In this document: in pieces, positions 59,913 to 64,000 of the stretch
How positions within the stretch are numbered: position 1 is the first letter of the stretch
Layout: each line of letters starts with the position of its first letter
The notes under the pieces: generated by a model
What the model was told of the DNA's origin: nothing
The model's input: the letters and a program-made list of their open reading frames with translations, nothing else
Databases searched by the model: none
Made by a program: the position numbers and the translations under genes
Assembly: GCF_037893015.1 (NCBI RefSeq)
Contig: NC_133665.1
Coordinates: forward strand, 101,585,937 to 101,649,936
Reading direction: 5' to 3'
From: Macrotis lagotis
Lineage: Eukaryota; Chordata; Mammalia; Peramelemorphia; Peramelidae
Length of the DNA stretch: 64,000 nt

Positions 59913-61209
59913 CAACTCCAGGGGAACAAGATGCAAGGTAGGTACCTAGAGCCAATATACTTTACATCAACCTGAAGCAAGGACACTGGCTCAAAGAAAA
60001 AAAATTTTTTAACGCATGAAAACAAAACAAAAAAAAAAAAACCCAAGCACTCTCAGCTACTAGGGATGTTTGATCATCAACTTGTTCCCACTCCATTTCC
60101 ATCTTGCCCCCAATCCTCCCCCTCCATCTGGGTCCTTCCTGCTGCTCCCAGCAAACTTATCCACACCCCACACCCTATAGAGCAATGTGTCACATTTGGA
60201 AGCTGTATCTAACTATATATATGTACATGTCTCCCTAGTAAAACTCTAGGATCACAGATTCCTCATCTGTAAAATGAAGGGGTCAGACAAAATAGTGATT
60301 GAGATACTTATCAATTCTAGATCTATGATCTTTAAAAGTAGGAAATATTCTATTTTCATCTTCATATTTCCAACAATTCAGTGCTTAGTATATATATATA
60401 TATATATATAGTAGGTATTTGATGAATTGTTGTTGATTTAATTGATCAAGATCCTTGAATAAGTAACTTGGACTTTACCCAAATAACGCCTCCTCCCAAT
60501 ACAAGAATACTCTACTTGGGACAAAAGAGATCAGGTGTGAAACCTAGCCTCAGCAACTTGCTAAGTGATCATGGGTAAATTGCTTCCTTTTTCTGAGACT
60601 CAATTTCTAAAAATAGAAAACAAGAATCCTCAAATAGTTTACTTCTAAAGGTTGTTAGTGAGAGGTACTTTGGAAAACAGGACTCCAGAAATGTTCTCAA
60701 GACAAGGAAGGGCTTGTTCCTAATGGTGACCTGGAGGAGATACTGGATTGGATCCTTAGTGTTTCTGCCCATACCAGCAGATCACAAGACAGGGCTTTGG
60801 ACTACTGCTGGGCCTCAAGGGTTATCTAGGTCGTCTCCAAGCTTCTCTAATAATGGTTCACCAATCTAACCTGACAGATCTGCCTTCTAAAAACACACAT
60901 TTTATTAAGTCTACAAAGCAATTCATGGTTGTAAAGGATTTTCCCATCTATTCTCATCATTATGGGAATCTCCCAAAAGCCCAGTGTGGGAGATATGGCA
61001 GTAGAAGTATACTTTCAGAGAATCTTAGGATGACTTGACAAATTGATAGAGAGTAAAGTGAACATAAACAAGAGAATAATTTATGCAATAATAACATAAA
61101 AACAATTTTTAAAAACATAAGAATGCTGATCAACTCAATGAAGAAGTATAATTTTTAGAGATCCAATAATACTTCTTGAAAGAGGGATGATGGAATCAAG
61201 GTACAGAAT

Positions 61210-61268
61210 AAGACATATATATATATGTGTGTGTATTACATGTAGTACACACACACACATATACATTA
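61210..61268. repeat. TA/TG inverted repeat
   Basis: ATATGTGTGTGTA (61223-61235) and its complement in TACACACACACACATAT (61246-61262) are separated by a 10-base loop, giving a possible hairpin of simple-repeat origin. Confidence 0.8.
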
Positions 61269-62289
61269 AATAGATAGATGATATCTAGACAGATGAGAGA
61301 GGAAAGAGGTAAGAGAGAAAGGGAAGAGAAGAATGGGGAGGGATAGAGGGAAGACATGGCCAATGTGGGAATTTTTTTTCTGATTATATATATTTATTTA
61401 TAAGGAATTTTTTTCCTTATAAGAAGGGAAAGAAAATAAATTCTTTTTAGTCAAAAACGGAATTTTAACTGAAAAAGAAAGGTATTGATACAAGAGAGAA
61501 AATGATAATTACAGCCATTTAAGTTCTCAGTCACCATTTATAAATTATTTCCCTTATAGCTATCTCATGTGATAGATGGAAATAAAGATAGCCAGCTGTG
61601 TTGGGGTTAAATAGACATGATATGGAGGTCAAAAGATGAAAAGATGGGATGGAATATTCAAAGACAGATGTGGAAGTGGGGAGAGACAAGGACAGGAAAG
61701 AGAGAGAGATACATAGTCACAAGAATGGAAAAGGGTATATGAGAAAAACCAAGCCTGATTGGGTACCTTAGAGCATATATTTAAAACTAGAAGGTGTCTA
61801 GGAAGTCAGCTAATCCAACTCCCCTCCCCTTTTTTTACAGATGTGGAAACTGAGGCTAGAGAAAATGAGAAATTCGCCCAAGATCACACAGATCATGAAG
61901 AACAGTGCAGAGATTTAAAGTCAGCATTCCTATACTATAGATGTGAGGATGGGATGAGGGAGATAAAGACAGGCAGAGGCAGAGTAGGAAAAAGGTAAAA
62001 AGTCATGGAATAGCAGGTCAAAAGAAGATAGCTGTGGCAATATGAGGTCAGAGAGGGTTGTTCTGTCCCTTGTGGGGGTAAGGAAGTAATCTTACCTAAT
62101 AACAAGAATGAAGTTCACAAACTTTTTTACATTTACAAAATACTTTCTTCACATGTACAGTAAATGTATTAGTCCCATTTTACAAAGAAGGAAAGTGAGG
62201 CTTCTCAAAAGACTAAGCAATCTGTCCATGGTCACACAGGTAGTAAGGAAATGTATAAACATTCTAACCTAGATCTCCTAAATCTCAAC

Positions 62290-62575
62290 CCAACTCTTGT
62301 TCCCCCAGATCACACGGCCAGTATGAAATTGCTGGGAGGAAGCTGTGGGTTCCACTGTTTCAACCAACCCAGACACAGAGACCCTGTGATCCCTGCCTTC
62401 TCCACCCCATACCCCACGTCAAAGAAGGCCTGCAGACAGGAATGTGGAAGAGACCGCCAGCAGCTGCCTCATGCCCCTGCCGTGGGTCTGCCCTCCAGGT
62501 CAGCCCAGCTCTTCCAGGATTCAAGAGGGTCACCAGCACAATCCCATTCATTAAGAGCAAGAATCACCAGTTGCT
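62290..62575. promoter_or_regulatory. Unique block, candidate element in intron 1
   Basis: Repeat-free, moderately GC-rich with GACCGCCAGCAGCTGCC (E-box CAGCTG), CCACGTCAAAG and a closing GCAAGAATCACCAGTTGC. I first considered exon 1 here, but no signal-peptide-like frame ending at a GT donor is present. Confidence 0.28.
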
Positions 62576-62594
62576 TTAGGGAATTTACACTTCC

Positions 62595-62745
62595 AGACAG
62601 AGAGAGAAAGAGACAGACAGACAGCAGAGAGAAAGACAGAGACAGAGAGAGAGACAGAGAGACAAAGAGACAGAGACAGAGAGACAGAGACAGAGAGAGA
62701 GACAGAGACAGAGAGAGACAGAGACAGACAGACAGATAGAGGAGA
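62595..62745 (+). repeat. (GAGACA)n low-complexity tract
   Basis: Purine-rich GAGACAGA repeats. The D/R/Q-rich reading frame across it is an artefact. Confidence 0.97.
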
Positions 62746-64000
62746 GAGAGGAGACCCAGAGGGAAATCTGAGGTGGGGAAAGGAATCCTGGACTAGAAGT
62801 CAGACCCTCTGGTTTCCCATCTTGCTCTTCTCTGGTTTCTCCTGGACAAATCACTTTCCCTCTCTGACCATTAGATTCCCTAGCTGTAAAATAGGGGAAT
62901 CATACTATATTACCTACCTTATTATTGAAATGTGGTGAAGTAAATACTTTGTAAATTATGAGCTGCCATAGAAATGGGAGCAGTGAATTCAAGCAATAAA
63001 CTTTTAGTTAAGTATCTGCTGTATATAAGACACAATGCAACATGTTGGTGATACAAAGGAAAACAGCAGTGCTCTAGGAGACTGGGGAGATCCATTGAGG
63101 ACAAAGGAGTGAGTACAAGGGGTCTGGAGAAGAAATTGGTATATAAATTGAAGCCCTGATGCAAGAAATTCTAAGTGATTGAGGTGAGGAGGCATTCTAG
63201 GCATGGGAAATTGCCTGGGCAAAGGCATGGAGGTAGGAGATAGAATGTTAAGTTCAAGTAATAGTCAGGTAATAAGAAGAGCATTGAATCTGGAAAGGTA
63301 GCTGGAGTCAATTTGTGAGGAAGGGCTAGAAATGCCAAGCTTGGGAATTTGGATTAGATATTAGCAGCAAAAGAGAAATCCTGACAAAGGGAGTAGGAGA
63401 TTATTTTAGCAACTGTGAAAAAGATGAATTATAGATGAAAGTGAGAAGAGACACAGGAACAGTCAACCAATTCAACCATTCGACAAGCATGGATGAAGCA
63501 CCTATGTCCAGACATATCAATTTTGATCATGAAGGGAAGAATGATGCTGTCATTAGAAAATACTTTAGAGAAAATCTGGACCAGCTCCATCCATGTATGA
63601 TAGAGAAACCATTATATAAAAGGGGGAAAGGGTCTTGCCAAAAGGTCCCAGAGATAATAAATAGAACTTGAAATGCAAACAGATCATCTGATTCCTAACC
63701 CATTGTATGTCTCATTCTCTACACCACTAGTAGCCTCTAGTATACCAGGCTACCTGGCCCCAATTGGGAGGCATTGCTAGGGTCTGATCAGCAACTGTAA
63801 GTCCCAAACCTACCACTGACTGCCCAATAACTGGACAACTCACTAGACTTATCCCCATTTTACAGAGGAGGAAACTGAGGATAAAGGCCCTGTCTACCTC
63901 ATTGAGGTAGTGACAATTAGAACAACATGCCTCTTTTGCACAGTGCATTACAGTATACTGAGCTTTCAGACCCAGTTTGCAATTTTTATTCCATTCGACC

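Larger units (their letters stand above)
23775..64000 (-). other. WNT9A: WNT9A gene, 5'-incomplete (exon 2 to 3' end)
   Basis: This span holds three coding exons of a Wnt ligand gene read on the minus strand, with introns of 10,329 bp (intron 3) and 10,565 bp (intron 2) and at least 11.7 kb of intron 1. The joined product is a secreted, lipid-modified, cysteine-rich signalling ligand that acts on Frizzled/LRP receptors; in the WNT9A subfamily it is known for roles in joint formation, skeletal development and haematopoietic stem cell emergence. WNT9A rather than WNT9B is chosen because exon 4 carries [11 protein letters not shown], then [19 protein letters not shown], and ends [11 protein letters not shown]9B differs strongly in all three. 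Exon 1 (signal peptide, start codon) and promoter are not in the window. The left boundary depends on which poly(A) signal is used. Confidence 0.93.
52223..64000 (-). other. WNT9A: WNT9A intron 1 (partial)
   Basis: Phase 2 intron; the acceptor ends TGTCCCTAG at 52223. The donor and exon 1 are not in the window. Content: SINEs at 53.1, 53.8, 54.6, 55.7 and 58.8 kb, an L2 piece at 56475-56590, minus MIR-like pieces at 54310-54480, 56050-56200, 58490-58650, 61780-61930, 62150-62280 and 63830-63900, TA/AAT microsatellites at 53725-53770, 57060-57080, 57393-57412 and 60387-60412, and unique blocks near 59.5 and 62.4 kb. 60,500-61,700 and 62,930-63,800 hold nothing I recognise. Confidence 0.85.

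Noticed and set aside
62360..62560. Possible WNT9A exon 1 in the GC-richer block
   Set aside because: The minus-strand frame has no signal-peptide profile followed by a phase 2 donor, and does not end in the expected tyrosine-phenylalanine-glycine junction. The same was checked near 58.0-58.3 and 59.4-59.6 kb.
62251..62739. 162-codon plus frame ending in D/R/Q repeats
   Set aside because: The second half is the GAGACA microsatellite and the first half has no recognisable protein; no splice or promoter context supports it.
1..64000. A second Wnt gene (WNT3A, expected neighbour)
   Set aside because: No other Wnt motif (CKCHG-SGSC, WQWGGC) appears on either strand; if synteny holds, it lies beyond 64000.

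Overview
The window is mammalian nuclear DNA, most likely from a marsupial and probably a didelphid opossum; the species is not determined. Three things point there. The window is littered with a roughly 150 bp tRNA-derived SINE that I know from marsupial genomes: a head reading GGGCAGCTAGGTGG and a tail ending in GCCTTGCAAAAACCT. It also has an L1 3' end of marsupial type and many old L2, L3/CR1 and MIR remnants. Coding density is very low, CpG is depleted and there are long introns. Nothing bacterial, plasmid or phage-like is present.

Only one gene can be supported: WNT9A, on the minus strand and incomplete at its 5' end. Three consecutive coding exons are visible: exon 2 at 51963-52222, exon 3 at 41135-41397 and the terminal coding exon 4 at 30320-30805. 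All have canonical AG/GT splice sites and matching reading phases (intron 1 phase 2, intron 2 phase 1, intron 3 phase 0). Joined, they encode 335 residues with 24 cysteines, the acylated-serine motif CHGVSGSC and one N-glycosylation site, so essentially the whole mature Wnt. The signal-peptide exon 1 and the promoter were not found and should lie beyond base 64000. From memory of synteny, WNT3A lies head-to-head beyond that in human.

Layout. 1-23.8 kb is downstream intergenic DNA: a 29 bp x 5 minisatellite, SINEs, L2 and L3/CR1 remnants, an L1 nested in an L2, a long GGAA/GA-rich purine tract and a few unique blocks that could be regulatory. About 23.8-30.3 kb is the probable WNT9A 3' UTR, with two candidate poly(A) signals and GU-rich tracts. 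30.8-41.1 kb is intron 3, with homeodomain-rich candidate enhancers near 35.7 and 36.0 kb. 41.4-52.0 kb is intron 2, with a candidate element near 51.1 kb. 52.2-64 kb is part of intron 1, with candidates near 59.5 and 62.4 kb.

I found no undescribed system. The parts most worth a second look are the unique noncoding blocks, the GU-rich 3' UTR, the one-sided orientation of the CA/TG microsatellites relative to WNT9A, and the nested and TSD-flanked retroelements. Repeat family names are from recognition of characteristic sequence, not from a database search.
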